Positions 56,537 to 64,000 of a stretch of 64,000 nt of DNA are shown in pieces (positions within the stretch are counted from its first letter, which is position 1; every line of letters begins with the position of its first letter). The notes under the pieces are model-generated. The model saw nothing but the letters and a program-made list of their open reading frames with translations. It was not told the DNA's origin and did not search any database. Origin of the DNA: Paracoccaceae bacterium (lineage in GTDB: Bacteria; Pseudomonadota; Alphaproteobacteria; Rhodobacterales; Rhodobacteraceae); contig JANQRE010000008.1 in NCBI GenBank assembly GCA_028284705.1, positions 62,001-126,000 on the forward strand, read 5' to 3'. Made by a program: the position numbers and the translations under genes.

Positions 56537-57187
56537 ATGGGACTGCGCATCAACGACACCATTCCGAACCTCACCGTGACCACCGACCAGGGCGAGATTT
56601 CGCTGCATGATTGGGTCGGCGATAGCTGGGCGATCATCTTCTCGCACCCCAAGGATTTCACGCCCGTCTGCACCACAGAATTTGGCGCCGTGGCGCAACT
56701 CGCCGACGAGTGGGAGAAACGGAACACGAAAGTTTTAGGCGTTTCTGTTGATGGCGTCGAAGATCACTTGAAATGGAAGAAAGACATTGAAGCTGTCGGC
56801 GGTGCCGCGCCCAACTTCGCCATCGTTGCCGATGACGGTCTGGAAATGGCGAAGGCCTTCGACATGTTGCCAGCCGAATATGTCCTACCCGATGGCCGTA
56901 CACCTGCCGACAGTGCCACAGTGCGCTCGGTTTTCATTGTCGGGCCCGACAAGCAAGTGAAACTGATGATGACCTATCCGATGACCGTCGGTCGGAGCTT
57001 CGCCGAGATCGTGCGGGCGCTGGATGGTCTGCAGATGTCCGCCAAAGGTGTCGCGACCCCCGCTGATTGGCAGGTGGGTCAGGATGTCATTGTGCCGCCT
57101 GCTGTCTCCACGGAGGAGGCAGAAGCCAAGTTTGGCAATGTCGAGATCGTGCTGCCATATCTGCGCAAGGTCAAAGCGCCGAGCTAA
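56537..57187 (+). CDS. 1-Cys peroxiredoxin (Prx6 subfamily)
   Basis: A 216-residue thioredoxin-fold peroxidase. The peroxidatic Cys45 is in SHPKDFTPVCTTEFGAVAQL, and the Prx6-type C-terminal arm is present (DGLQMSAKGVATPADWQVGQ and DVIVPPAVSTEEAEAKFG). No resolving cysteine is seen. It reduces hydrogen peroxide and alkyl peroxides. The stop codon is followed at once by the hairpin element that also occurs at 35.7 kb. Confidence 0.93.
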   Translation: MGLRINDTIPNLTVTTDQGEISLHDWVGDSWAIIFSHPKDFTPVCTTEFGAVAQLADEWEKRNTKVLGVSVDGVEDHLKWKKDIEAVGGAAPNFAIVADDGLEMAKAFDMLPAEYVLPDGRTPADSATVRSVFIVGPDKQVKLMMTYPMTVGRSFAEIVRALDGLQMSAKGVATPADWQVGQDVIVPPAVSTEEAEAKFGNVEIVLPYLRKVKAPS

Positions 57188-57210
57188 TCCAGCGGAGCGC
57201 CTTCGGCGCA
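57185..57210 (+). repeat. Extragenic hairpin element, copy C
   Basis: TAATCCAGCGGAGCGCCTT followed by CGGCGCA. The TAA is the peroxiredoxin stop codon. The first 19 bases match the copy at 35684-35712 exactly. The GCGCC/GGCGC arms and TT loop form a short hairpin. Confidence 0.65.
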
Positions 57211-57365
57211 CATCTTTCTATGTGTCCTCGCCTTCGTCTCGTCCTCGGGGGCGAAGGATGACCGTGACGCGTCCTTGTCACCAGATGGGTCCAAAACCGC
57301 CCCGAGCCCGTCGCATTTCCGCCCAGATCGGCGGCAAATCTGATCTCACCGAACGGAGGTGGGAC

Positions 57366-57443
57366 ATGACGGTTTATTTGGTGATCGCGGGGTTTGCAGC
57401 CTTTGGCATCTGGTATCTGCACGGTGCATCGGCATCTGAGTAG
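57366..57443 (+). CDS. Putative 25-residue membrane microprotein
   Basis: ATG at 57366 is preceded by ACGGAGGTGGGAC, a near-perfect ribosome site, and the frame ends at TAG after 25 residues. The product is one hydrophobic segment with a short tail: MTVYLVIAGFAAFGIWYLHG, then ASASE. A bidirectional terminator lies about 20 bases after the stop, so it has its own transcript end. The small size means the call rests on the ribosome site, hydrophobic composition and terminator. Confidence 0.55.
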   Translation: MTVYLVIAGFAAFGIWYLHGASASE

Positions 57444-57462
57444 GCCATTACGTGAAAAACGA

Positions 57463-57492
57463 AAAAAGGCTCCCGAACCCGGGAGCCTTTTT
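57463..57492. terminator. Bidirectional intrinsic terminator
   Basis: AAAAAGGCTCCC and GGGAGCCTTTTT arms with a short loop give T-runs on both strands. It separates the microprotein gene (plus) from the L,D-transpeptidase gene (minus), serving both. Confidence 0.9.
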
Positions 57493-57509
57493 CATGTCTG
57501 GATGTATCT

Positions 57510-58088
57510 TTAAGCGCGGCGCTTGGGATAGAGCACGGCTTTGGTTTTGATCGGCACCTGTTGATACAGATGCGCGATATGAGCGTTCGTCAAACCCACG
57601 CAGCCATTTGAAACCGCGCGCCCAATCGTCCAGGGCTCGGGTGTGCCGTGAATGCGCAGGAACGTGTCTCCGCGGCCCGGCAGGAAGAGATACAAGGCCC
57701 GCGCACCCAGCGGATTTGTCGGGCCACCGGGGAAACCATCTTCATATTTCTTGTACTTCTCCGGTTCACGCTCGATCATTTCGTCGGTCGGGGTCCAGCT
57801 TGGCCATGCTTTTTTCGCGCCGATGAAGAACGTCCCGCTCTCATAAAGATCGCCTCGTCCAACCCGTACCGCATAACGAAGAGCCCTGCCCTCCGGCAGG
57901 GTCCAGTAGAGCGCGAACGAATTCGGATCGACATGGATCTCACCCGGCGGCACGCCACCGGTCATACTTACAAGGCGCGGCAGATGCTCCGGGGGAAGCG
58001 TCCACCCTGCCGATTGGCCAAGCGCAGGTGCAGCGCTCGCAGCCAAAGCTGCGGCTGAGCCCGCCAAAAATGATCTACGAGAAAACAT
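57510..58088 (-). CDS. L,D-transpeptidase (YkuD family), exported
   Basis: A 192-residue wall enzyme. The start MFSRRSFLAGSAAALAASAA looks like a twin-arginine signal peptide (SRRSFLAG). The YkuD domain spans about 55-190 and has the catalytic Cys in IGRAVSNGCVGLTN with the upstream His in RIHGTPEP. It cross-links peptidoglycan or attaches proteins to it in the periplasm. AAGGGG is upstream of the ATG at 58088, which I prefer to an in-frame ATG five codons earlier. Confidence 0.9.
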   Translation of the reverse strand: MFSRRSFLAGSAAALAASAAPALGQSAGWTLPPEHLPRLVSMTGGVPPGEIHVDPNSFALYWTLPEGRALRYAVRVGRGDLYESGTFFIGAKKAWPSWTPTDEMIEREPEKYKKYEDGFPGGPTNPLGARALYLFLPGRGDTFLRIHGTPEPWTIGRAVSNGCVGLTNAHIAHLYQQVPIKTKAVLYPKRRA

Positions 58089-58179
58089 TTCAGTCCCCTT
58101 CAAATTTTCTTCACTATAACATCACGTCTTTTCCAAGGCGAGGTATCCCAATCCGCGAAAATGCTGTTTCACAAACAGT

Positions 58180-58683
58180 TTATGTCGCCTGCGGCATCAC
58201 GCCGTCGGCCAGCAATTCTTCGATGAAATAGCTTAAGAGTTGGTGTCGACTGGACACGCCCGCCTTGCGATAGACGCTTGCGCATTGGGCCTTCACGGTG
58301 CCTTCCTTGGTGTCACGTAGCTGCGCGATTTCGGCCATGGAGAGCCCCTTGATGGCCATCACCGCAACCGCACTTTCGCTTTCGGTCAGGGACCAATCTT
58401 CGAACTGTTTCTCCATCAGATCGGCGAAGGCCCCCGAGGCCACGCCCAATTGCTGTGAGAGATATTTTTCGCGTTTCGCCATTTTTATCAATTGCAGGCC
58501 AGTGAAGAGAACCGAGAGGATCAAAACCCCGGAAATCAGATACTCGAACAAGTCACTGTCATTCGCGGGCGAGGCCGCCTCCCATCCGAGTATGTCCGAA
58601 AGCGTGTCAAAGCCAAAAAACGCAGCACAAATTGCTTGCGCAACGAAGAGGGTGATCAACACGGGATGTTGGGTCAGGATCAT
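58180..58683 (-). CDS. Membrane-anchored LuxR-type HTH protein
   Basis: A 167-residue protein. Two membrane helices lie at about 5-27 (VLITLFVAQAICAAFFGF) and 47-66 (YLISGVLILSVLFTGLQLI), then a cytoplasmic linker. A LuxR/GerE-type HTH follows over about 98-160: LTESESAVAVMAIKGLSMAE, IAQLRDTKEGTVKAQCASVY and RKAGVSSRHQLL. No receiver or autoinducer domain is present. It may sense an envelope signal. Its neighbour on the same strand upstream is a small acidic exported protein. Confidence 0.85.
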   Translation of the reverse strand: MILTQHPVLITLFVAQAICAAFFGFDTLSDILGWEAASPANDSDLFEYLISGVLILSVLFTGLQLIKMAKREKYLSQQLGVASGAFADLMEKQFEDWSLTESESAVAVMAIKGLSMAEIAQLRDTKEGTVKAQCASVYRKAGVSSRHQLLSYFIEELLADGVMPQAT

Positions 58684-58781
58684 CTGGTCATCTCAAGTAC
58701 TGGCCATGCATCCTCTAGTGATGCGCTGAAAGGGAGGGGCCCCGCAAGTCTGCGAGACCCCGATGCGACAAGCCCTGGAAC

Positions 58782-59087
58782 TTACTTGTCGTCATCATCC
58801 TCATCGTCGTCGTCATCCTCGTCATCTTCGGCCTCAACTTCCGAGATTGTGCCATCGGCAGCGACCTCGATCTCGAACTCCTGACCGTTCAGCATGACTT
58901 CCGCTTCGATTTCATCGTCCTCGACCTCGATTTCGATGACCTCGTAGCCTGCCGATTGCAGGGCTGCGCGAATGGCGTCCTCGCTGGTGCCGACCTGATC
59001 GCCAACATTGAGCTGCGCCAGCGCCGCGAAAGGTGCGATTGCGATAAGGCCAGTGAGGGAAGCGATTTTCAGAGTGTCTTTGGTCAT
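58782..59087 (-). CDS. Exported PepSY-like protein with long acidic tail
   Basis: A 101-residue protein with a signal peptide (ASLTGLIAIAPFAALA). A small PepSY-like core follows, about 25-80: SEDAIRAALQSAGYEVIEIE and EAEVMLNGQEFEIEVAADGT. It ends in an acidic run of about 18 residues, EAEDDEDDDDDEDDDDK, encoded by GAY-type repeats. Its likely role is periplasmic, perhaps binding calcium or other cations. GGAGACG lies before the ATG at 59087. It lies 98 bases upstream of the membrane LuxR-type gene on the same strand. Confidence 0.8.
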   Translation of the reverse strand: MTKDTLKIASLTGLIAIAPFAALAQLNVGDQVGTSEDAIRAALQSAGYEVIEIEVEDDEIEAEVMLNGQEFEIEVAADGTISEVEAEDDEDDDDDEDDDDK

Positions 59088-59257
59088 TGTGAGCGTCTCC
59101 TTTGGTTGCTCGTGGGTTTCGCTGTTTGCGTGATCCAAGAGTTGGAGACGTTCGGGTCGGGGAGCTATTGAACTTCGGCGTATATTTCGGCCCATTGCAC
59201 CAAGGTTTATGGAAAAATCCAATAATATCAATGCTATCACGAGGGCGTGAGGTAAAG

Positions 59258-59290
59258 AAAAACGCTCCGTTTTTGGGGGAAAACGGAGCG
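59258..59290 (-). terminator. Intrinsic terminator after aqpZ
   Basis: Arms CGCTCCGTTTT and AAAACGGAGCG (11 bp, perfect) with a 6-base loop are followed on the minus strand by TTTTTC. It lies 25 bases beyond the aqpZ stop. Confidence 0.88.
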
Positions 59291-59315
59291 CTCCAGGGTT
59301 TGCTGTTAGGAGATG

Positions 59316-59990
59316 TTACTCTTCTGGGTCAAGCAAACCTGATTTGAACAGCATGCCGGCTGCCACCCCTCCGACGATTGGAGCCAGAATGAACAGCCAG
59401 AGCTGTGCAATGGCGGTGCCACCGGCGAAGAGCGCCGGACCGATGGACCGCGCCGGGTTCACCGAGACGCCTGTGACATTGATGCCCACGAGGTGAATGA
59501 CAACCAATGTCAGACCAATGGCGAGACCCGCCATGGCCGCAGGCGCCTCGGATCCCGTCGCCCCGAGGATCACGACAACGAACAGAAACGTCGCCACGGC
59601 CTCGAAGATGAAAGCCGAAACCATTGAATATTCGCCGAGATACCCAGCACCCCAGCCGTTCTGTCCCAGACCTCCTTCGTACCCGGCAGTACCGGAGGCT
59701 ATGAGCAGGAGCACAAGTGCCGCGACAATCGCACCGGCCACTTGCGCGATCATGTAGGGCACCGCCTCAGCGATGCTCATGCGCCCTGACGCGACGACGC
59801 CCAAGGTCACCGCGGGGTTGATATGGCACCCCGAGACCGGCCCGATCCCATAAGCCATGCCAATGAGCGCCAGGCCAAAGGCGAAACTGATGCCCGTGAA
59901 CCCGATCAGGTCCCCGGCAATCACCGCCGATCCGCATCCCAGCAAAACAAGTGTGAATGTGCCGATAAACTCGGCCAATGGTTTCTTCAT
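59316..59990 (-). CDS. aqpZ: Aquaporin Z
   Basis: A 224-residue water channel with six helices and both NPA motifs: GCHINPAVTLGVVASG and GVSVNPARSIGPALFAG. The opening FIGTFTLVLLGCGSAVIAG is aquaporin-like, and the selectivity-filter Arg follows the second NPA. It moves water across the inner membrane under osmotic change. The start at 59990 fits the family; a terminator follows it. It is downstream of the dienelactone-hydrolase-family gene on the same strand. Confidence 0.93.
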   Translation of the reverse strand: MKKPLAEFIGTFTLVLLGCGSAVIAGDLIGFTGISFAFGLALIGMAYGIGPVSGCHINPAVTLGVVASGRMSIAEAVPYMIAQVAGAIVAALVLLLIASGTAGYEGGLGQNGWGAGYLGEYSMVSAFIFEAVATFLFVVVILGATGSEAPAAMAGLAIGLTLVVIHLVGINVTGVSVNPARSIGPALFAGGTAIAQLWLFILAPIVGGVAAGMLFKSGLLDPEE

Positions 59991-60091
59991 GTTCCCTCTC
60001 CCGTTCCCCTTTGGGGTTTCTTGATTGCGCCAGCCTGTCGAAGCGCCATTCGGGAACAAAGGGGAAAAAGGAGAGGTTTTTGACGCTTGGC

Positions 60092-60979
60092 CTAGCTCAG
60101 ATATTTCTCGAAATGGGCGAGTGTTCTGTCCCAAGCGAGCTTGGCGGCGGCCTCGTCGTAGCGCGGCGTCGTGTCATTGTGGAACCCGTGATTGGCGCCC
60201 TCGTAGATATGCGCCTCATAGGTTTTGCCGTGCTCTTTCAGCGCCGCTTCGTAGGGAGGCCACCCGGCGTTGATGCGCTCGTCTAGTTCGCCATAGTGAA
60301 GCAAGAGCGGTGCTTGAATCGCTGGCACGTCCTCCACCGCGGCTTGCCGCCCGTAGAAAGGCACAGAGGCTGCCATGTTCGGATAGGCCACCGCCAAAGC
60401 GTTGCACACACCGCCGCCGTAGCAGAAACCGACCGCCCCAACTTTGCCAGTGGACCCTTCGTGATCCACAAGGAACTCGAACGCTGCGAAGAAGTCCTCC
60501 ATTAGCTTCGCGCGATCCATGGAGCGCTGCATGGTGCGCCCCTCATCATCGGTGCCGGGATAGCCGCCAAGTGGACTTAACCCGTCAGGGCCAAATGCGA
60601 GATATCCGGCTTTCGCCGTGCGGCGCACGACGTCCTCGATATAGGGGTTCAATCCGCGGTTCTCGTGGATCACCAGGACAGCGGGCAGTTTGTCGGTCGC
60701 ACCTGCAGGTTTCGCCATCAGGCCACTGATCTCGCCATGGCCTTGCGCGCTTTCATAAGTCGCGGTCATCGTCTCAATCGCAGGATCGTCGGGCGCGACT
60801 TTTTGCGCCAGTGCGTAATTCGGTTGCAGACTCTCAAGGACCGCAGCAGCCGTCACACCGGTCGCAACATATTTCGTAGCATTGGATAGAAACGCGCGCT
60901 TGGTCATCTTGCCGTGCACGTAGCCGTCATAAAGTTCGAGAATTCTGGGGTCGAAATCGGAAGCTTTCTTGCGTTGCAT
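60092..60979 (-). CDS. Dienelactone-hydrolase-family protein with exported-type N-terminus
   Basis: A 295-residue alpha/beta hydrolase. The nucleophile is Cys in VGAVGFCYGGGVCNALAVAY, with Asp in YGELDERINAGWPPY and His in YEGANHGFHNDTTPR. Residues 25-60 (KRAFLSNATKYVATGVTAAA, ending ALAQ) resemble a Tat-type leader behind a 24-residue extension seen in many bacterial relatives. So it may be periplasmic. The substrate is unknown. It is divergent from the ankyrin gene. Confidence 0.88.
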   Translation of the reverse strand: MQRKKASDFDPRILELYDGYVHGKMTKRAFLSNATKYVATGVTAAAVLESLQPNYALAQKVAPDDPAIETMTATYESAQGHGEISGLMAKPAGATDKLPAVLVIHENRGLNPYIEDVVRRTAKAGYLAFGPDGLSPLGGYPGTDDEGRTMQRSMDRAKLMEDFFAAFEFLVDHEGSTGKVGAVGFCYGGGVCNALAVAYPNMAASVPFYGRQAAVEDVPAIQAPLLLHYGELDERINAGWPPYEAALKEHGKTYEAHIYEGANHGFHNDTTPRYDEAAAKLAWDRTLAHFEKYLS

Positions 60980-61127
60980 TGCATTAATCTCCGGGCTGAT
61001 ATGATGTCGAATGGTACGCGGAAACCGGATTCGTCTCAGTCGAAAATTTCGCACAGGTTTCATGCGAAATTTGGCACTCCCGGCCTCTCGGCTTCCGTGA
61101 AATCCTCAAGGCCGGGAGGATTGCGTC

Positions 61128-61799
61128 ATGAGGATTTTCATCCTGGCCATGATTGTTGCGATGTCAGGCTTACCCTGCGCCGCACAAACTGTGCCCACTG
61201 CTGGCCAGATCGCGGAATACGAAGGATTGTTCGCGGCAGCATATTCCGACGACGCGGCGGCAATCGCAGCGCTCATCGCCGACGGAGCGGACCCGAACGT
61301 ACGCAATGCGCGAGGCCGAACGCCAGCGCATGTCGCCGCGTTTGCCTCTCACGAAGCTGCTTTGGAGGCTTTGGCCGCAGGAGGCGCCGATCTCAACCTT
61401 CTGGACGGCGAACGGTATGACGTCGTCACGATTGCCGCCGTTGCGAATGATCCCAAAATGGTGTCTGCCGCGCTTTGCCTCGGCAACCGACCCGATCTCA
61501 TCACCAGCGTCTATGACGGCACAGCGCTCATTGCTGCCGCACATCTGGGTCATGCCGAGGTGGTCCGGCGCCTGATCGATGCAGGCGCGCCATTGGATCA
61601 TGTCAACAATCTCGGATGGACCGCGCTGATTGAAGCGGTCATTCTGGGCGATGGCGGCCCCAACCACCAGGCGACCGTGCGCGCTTTGGTGGAGGCCGGC
61701 GCTGATCGTTCCATAGGCGACCGGCGCGGCGTGACACCATTGGAACATGCAAAAGCGCGCGGCTATGACGAGATGGTGCGCATCCTAGAAGGCGAATAA
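61128..61799 (+). CDS. Exported ankyrin-repeat protein
   Basis: A 223-residue protein with a signal peptide (MRIFILAMIVAMSGLPCAAQ). About five ankyrin repeats follow: ALIADGADPNVRNARGRTPA, ALEALAAGGADLNLLDGERY, AHLGHAEVVRRLIDAGAPLD and ALVEAGADRSIGDRRGVTPL. It probably mediates protein contacts in the periplasm. In other bacteria similar proteins sit next to catalase and protect it, but no catalase is adjacent here. Confidence 0.88.
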   Translation: MRIFILAMIVAMSGLPCAAQTVPTAGQIAEYEGLFAAAYSDDAAAIAALIADGADPNVRNARGRTPAHVAAFASHEAALEALAAGGADLNLLDGERYDVVTIAAVANDPKMVSAALCLGNRPDLITSVYDGTALIAAAHLGHAEVVRRLIDAGAPLDHVNNLGWTALIEAVILGDGGPNHQATVRALVEAGADRSIGDRRGVTPLEHAKARGYDEMVRILEGE

Positions 61800-61829
61800 A
61801 AAAGCCCCGGGCGTTTCCGTCCGGGGCCT
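61799..61829 (-). terminator. Intrinsic terminator after pnp
   Basis: Arms GCCCCGG and CCGGGGC with a 10-base loop; on the minus strand the stem is followed by six T. It lies 25 bases beyond the pnp stop. On the plus strand it directly follows the ankyrin gene stop and could also act there. Confidence 0.85.
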
Positions 61830-61851
61830 TAATCTTCAGGTCAGGAGAGGG

Positions 61852-64000
61852 TTAGTCCTCAACCTTCTCTTTCTTTTTCCGCGGCTTCTCTTCCTGAGCG
61901 ACCTCTTCGCCAGTCTCCTGATCGACGACTTTCATCGACAGGCGCACCTTGCCACGGTCGTCGAAGCCCAGCAGTTTGACCTTCACGTCCTGACCTTCTT
62001 TCAGGACATCAGACGGATGGTTCAACCGGCGGTTCTCGATCTGGCTGACATGCACCAGACCGTCGCGCTTGCCGAAGAAGTTCACGAAGGCGCCGAAATC
62101 GACGATCTTCACCACCTTGCCGTCATAGATCTGTCCTTCTTCCGGCTCCGCCACGATCGCGTGGATCATGTCGTAAGCCTTCTGGATGGCTTCTCCGTTC
62201 GGCGAGGCGATCTTGATCACACCATCATCGTTGATGTCGACCTTGGCGCCAGACACTTCCACGATCTCGCGGATGACCTTACCGCCCGAACCGATCACTT
62301 CGCGGATCTTGTCGGTTGGCACGTTCATCGTCTCGATGCGCGGGGCGTGGATCGAGAAGTCGCCCGCCTCGGTCAGCGCTTTCGCCATCTCACCCAGGAT
62401 ATGCATCCGGCCTTCTTTCGCCTGAGCCAGAGCCTTCTTCATGATCTCCGGCGTGATGCCCGCGACCTTGATGTCCATCTGCAGCGAGGTGATGCCGTTC
62501 TCGGTTCCGGCCACTTTGAAATCCATGTCGCCGAGGTGGTCTTCGTCGCCCAGGATGTCGGTCAGAACCGCGTAGGAGCCGTCCTCTTCGAGGATCAGAC
62601 CCATGGCGACACCGGCGACCGGCGCTTTCAGAGGCACACCGGCATCCATCATTGACAGCGAACCACCACAGACCGACGCCATTGAGGAGGAGCCGTTCGA
62701 CTCGGTGATCTCAGAGACCAGACGGATCGTGTAGGGGAAATCCGTCGCTGCCGGCAGCACCGCCTGCAGCGCGCGCCAGGCCAGTTTGCCATGGCCGATC
62801 TCGCGCCGACCAGGAGGGCCGAAACGCCCAACCTCACCGACCGAATAGGGCGGGAAGTTGTAATGCAAGAGGAAGTTCGACCGGAACGTGCCTTGCAGCG
62901 CGTCAATCATCTGCTTGTCATCGCCGGTGCCCAGTGTGGTCACCACGAGGCCTTGCGTTTCACCGCGGGTGAACAGCGCCGAACCATGGGTCCGTGGCAG
63001 CAGACCGGTCTCACAATCGATCGCCCGAACTTCATCCAAAGCACGCCCATCGATCCGCTTGCCGGATTTCACCACGTCACCGCGCAGCACCGAGGCTTCG
63101 AGCTTCTTGATCACGCCGACCAGATCGGGGTGTTCGCGCTGCTCTTCGTCGAGGCTTTCGATGATATGGTCGCGCGCTTCGTTCTGCGCCGCCACACGGT
63201 CCTGCTTGTCGAGGATCGCATAGGCCGCCCGCACCTTCTCCTCACCGGCAGCCTTCACTGCGGCATAAAGATCGGAGGTGTCGTTCGGCTGGTAATCGAA
63301 CGGCTCGTTGGCGGCTTCCTCGGCCAGTTCGATGATCAGGTCAATCACCGGCTGGATTTGCTCATGCGCGAAGGTCACAGCCCCCAGCATCTCATCCTCG
63401 GTCAGTTCATAGGCTTCCGATTCCACCATCATCACGGCGTCTTTGGTGCCCGCGACAACCAGATCGAGACGCTGCTCGGGGTTGTTGCGCAATTCGTGCA
63501 TGTCGTCGATTTCCGGGTTCAGGATGTAGTCGCCATCCTCAAAGCCCACACGACACCCCGCAATCGGCCCCATGAACGGCGCACCCGACAGGGTCAGCGC
63601 CGCAGAGGCTGCGATCATCGCCACCACATCGGGGTCATTGACCAGATCGTGGGACAGTACGGTGCAGATCACCAGAACTTCATTCTTGAAGCCCGGCACG
63701 AAAAGCGGCCGGATCGGACGGTCGATCAGACGCGAGGTCAGCGTCTCTTTCTCGGTCGGACGCGCCTCGCGCTTGAAGAAACCACCGGGGATTTTACCGG
63801 CGGCATAGTATTTCTCGTTGTAGTGAACGGTCAGCGGGAAAAAATCCTGACCGGGTTTTTGCTCTTTGGCAAAGGTGACGTTCGCCATTACAGACGTTTC
63901 ACCATAGGTGGCAATGACGGATCCATCCGCCTGTCGGGCAACCTTGCCCGTTTCCAAAGTCAGGGTTTCCTCGCCCCACTTAATGGACTTCTTGGTTTCT
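61852..64000 (-). CDS. pnp: Polynucleotide phosphorylase (5' end outside window)
   Basis: The frame stays open to the window edge; only a few N-terminal residues are missing, since the visible protein begins [18 protein letters not shown], typical for residue 4 or 5 of the enzyme. Two RNase PH domains hold [20 protein letters not shown] and [16 protein letters not shown]-like stretches. The KH domain ([20 protein letters not shown]) and S1 domain ([20 protein letters not shown]) close the protein. It degrades RNA from the 3' end with phosphate. The C-terminus ends in a Lys/Glu-rich tail. Confidence 0.97.
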   Translation of the reverse strand, partial: ETKKSIKWGEETLTLETGKVARQADGSVIATYGETSVMANVTFAKEQKPGQDFFPLTVHYNEKYYAAGKIPGGFFKREARPTEKETLTSRLIDRPIRPLFVPGFKNEVLVICTVLSHDLVNDPDVVAMIAASAALTLSGAPFMGPIAGCRVGFEDGDYILNPEIDDMHELRNNPEQRLDLVVAGTKDAVMMVESEAYELTEDEMLGAVTFAHEQIQPVIDLIIELAEEAANEPFDYQPNDTSDLYAAVKAAGEEKVRAAYAILDKQDRVAAQNEARDHIIESLDEEQREHPDLVGVIKKLEASVLRGDVVKSGKRIDGRALDEVRAIDCETGLLPRTHGSALFTRGETQGLVVTTLGTGDDKQMIDALQGTFRSNFLLHYNFPPYSVGEVGRFGPPGRREIGHGKLAWRALQAVLPAATDFPYTIRLVSEITESNGSSSMASVCGGSLSMMDAGVPLKAPVAGVAMGLILEEDGSYAVLTDILGDEDHLGDMDFKVAGTENGITSLQMDIKVAGITPEIMKKALAQAKEGRMHILGEMAKALTEAGDFSIHAPRIETMNVPTDKIREVIGSGGKVIREIVEVSGAKVDINDDGVIKIASPNGEAIQKAYDMIHAIVAEPEEGQIYDGKVVKIVDFGAFVNFFGKRDGLVHVSQIENRRLNHPSDVLKEGQDVKVKLLGFDDRGKVRLSMKVVDQETGEEVAQEEKPRKKKEKVED

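Noticed and set aside
58785-58835. Short GAY/TCATC-type tandem repeat that could look like a microsatellite or CRISPR-like array
   Set aside because: It simply encodes the acidic tail of the PepSY-like protein; no repeat-spacer structure exists.

Overview
The window reads as chromosomal DNA of a marine-type alphaproteobacterium of the family Rhodobacteraceae (Roseobacter group). The pointers are a GANTC methyltransferase of the CcrM type, the successions secA / parvulin / argJ / mutT / hemH and aminotransferase / ftsK / lolA, high-GC codon use throughout, a PhyR-like response regulator, and Rhodobacteraceae-looking protein sequences. This placement is from recognition, not from a database search. 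Coding density is very high and many neighbouring genes share ATGA, TGATG or TAATG junctions. I see no prophage, insertion sequence, CRISPR array, rRNA or plasmid functions. One tRNA (Arg, anticodon CCT) is present.

Layout. 1-9.1 kb: the end of an unknown gene, fadH (2,4-dienoyl-CoA reductase), a LysR regulator, a four-gene minus-strand operon (CinA-type, GNAT, AhpD-like, OmpA-like), then sfsA, map and radC. 9.1-17.2 kb: a periplasmic binding protein/OmpA fusion, an unknown exported protein, secA, a parvulin isomerase, argJ, mutT and a 43-residue small ORF. 17.2-25.7 kb: hemH with a methyltransferase, comF, glutaredoxin, a nitrilase-family amidohydrolase, a MarR regulator, a double-cupin protein, ccrM, rnhB, small exported proteins and a membrane-anchored winged-helix protein. 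25.7-37.3 kb: tRNA-Arg, a GntR-type LacI regulator with a matching operator, the PhyR-like protein, a ubiquinone-type hydroxylase, an amidase, an aminotransferase, ftsK, lolA, a lytic-transglycosylase lipoprotein and an auxin-efflux-type carrier. 37.3-42.2 kb: hspQ, a gamma-glutamyltransferase, an RsbW/RsbV-like pair, a thiolase and a free methionine-R-sulfoxide reductase.

42.2-50.1 kb is the most distinctive block. It is one tightly packed plus-strand operon: an XRE-cupin regulator behind a perfect 11-bp inverted repeat, a LysE exporter, a GFA-family protein, two large FAD-oxidase/GcvT fusion enzymes (about 815 residues each), a homocysteine S-methyltransferase-like protein and a PPOX-fold protein. 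Together they look like an oxidative N-demethylation pathway feeding one-carbon units to folate and homocysteine. The substrate is not evident and this is the best candidate for an undescribed system. 50.1-64 kb: a Kef-type antiporter with a periodic His repeat, rluA, VOC and DM13 proteins, an aldehyde dehydrogenase with TetR regulator, a 1-Cys peroxiredoxin, a 25-residue putative membrane peptide, an L,D-transpeptidase, a membrane-bound LuxR-type protein, an acidic PepSY-like exported protein, aqpZ, a dienelactone-hydrolase-family protein, an ankyrin protein, and pnp running off the end.
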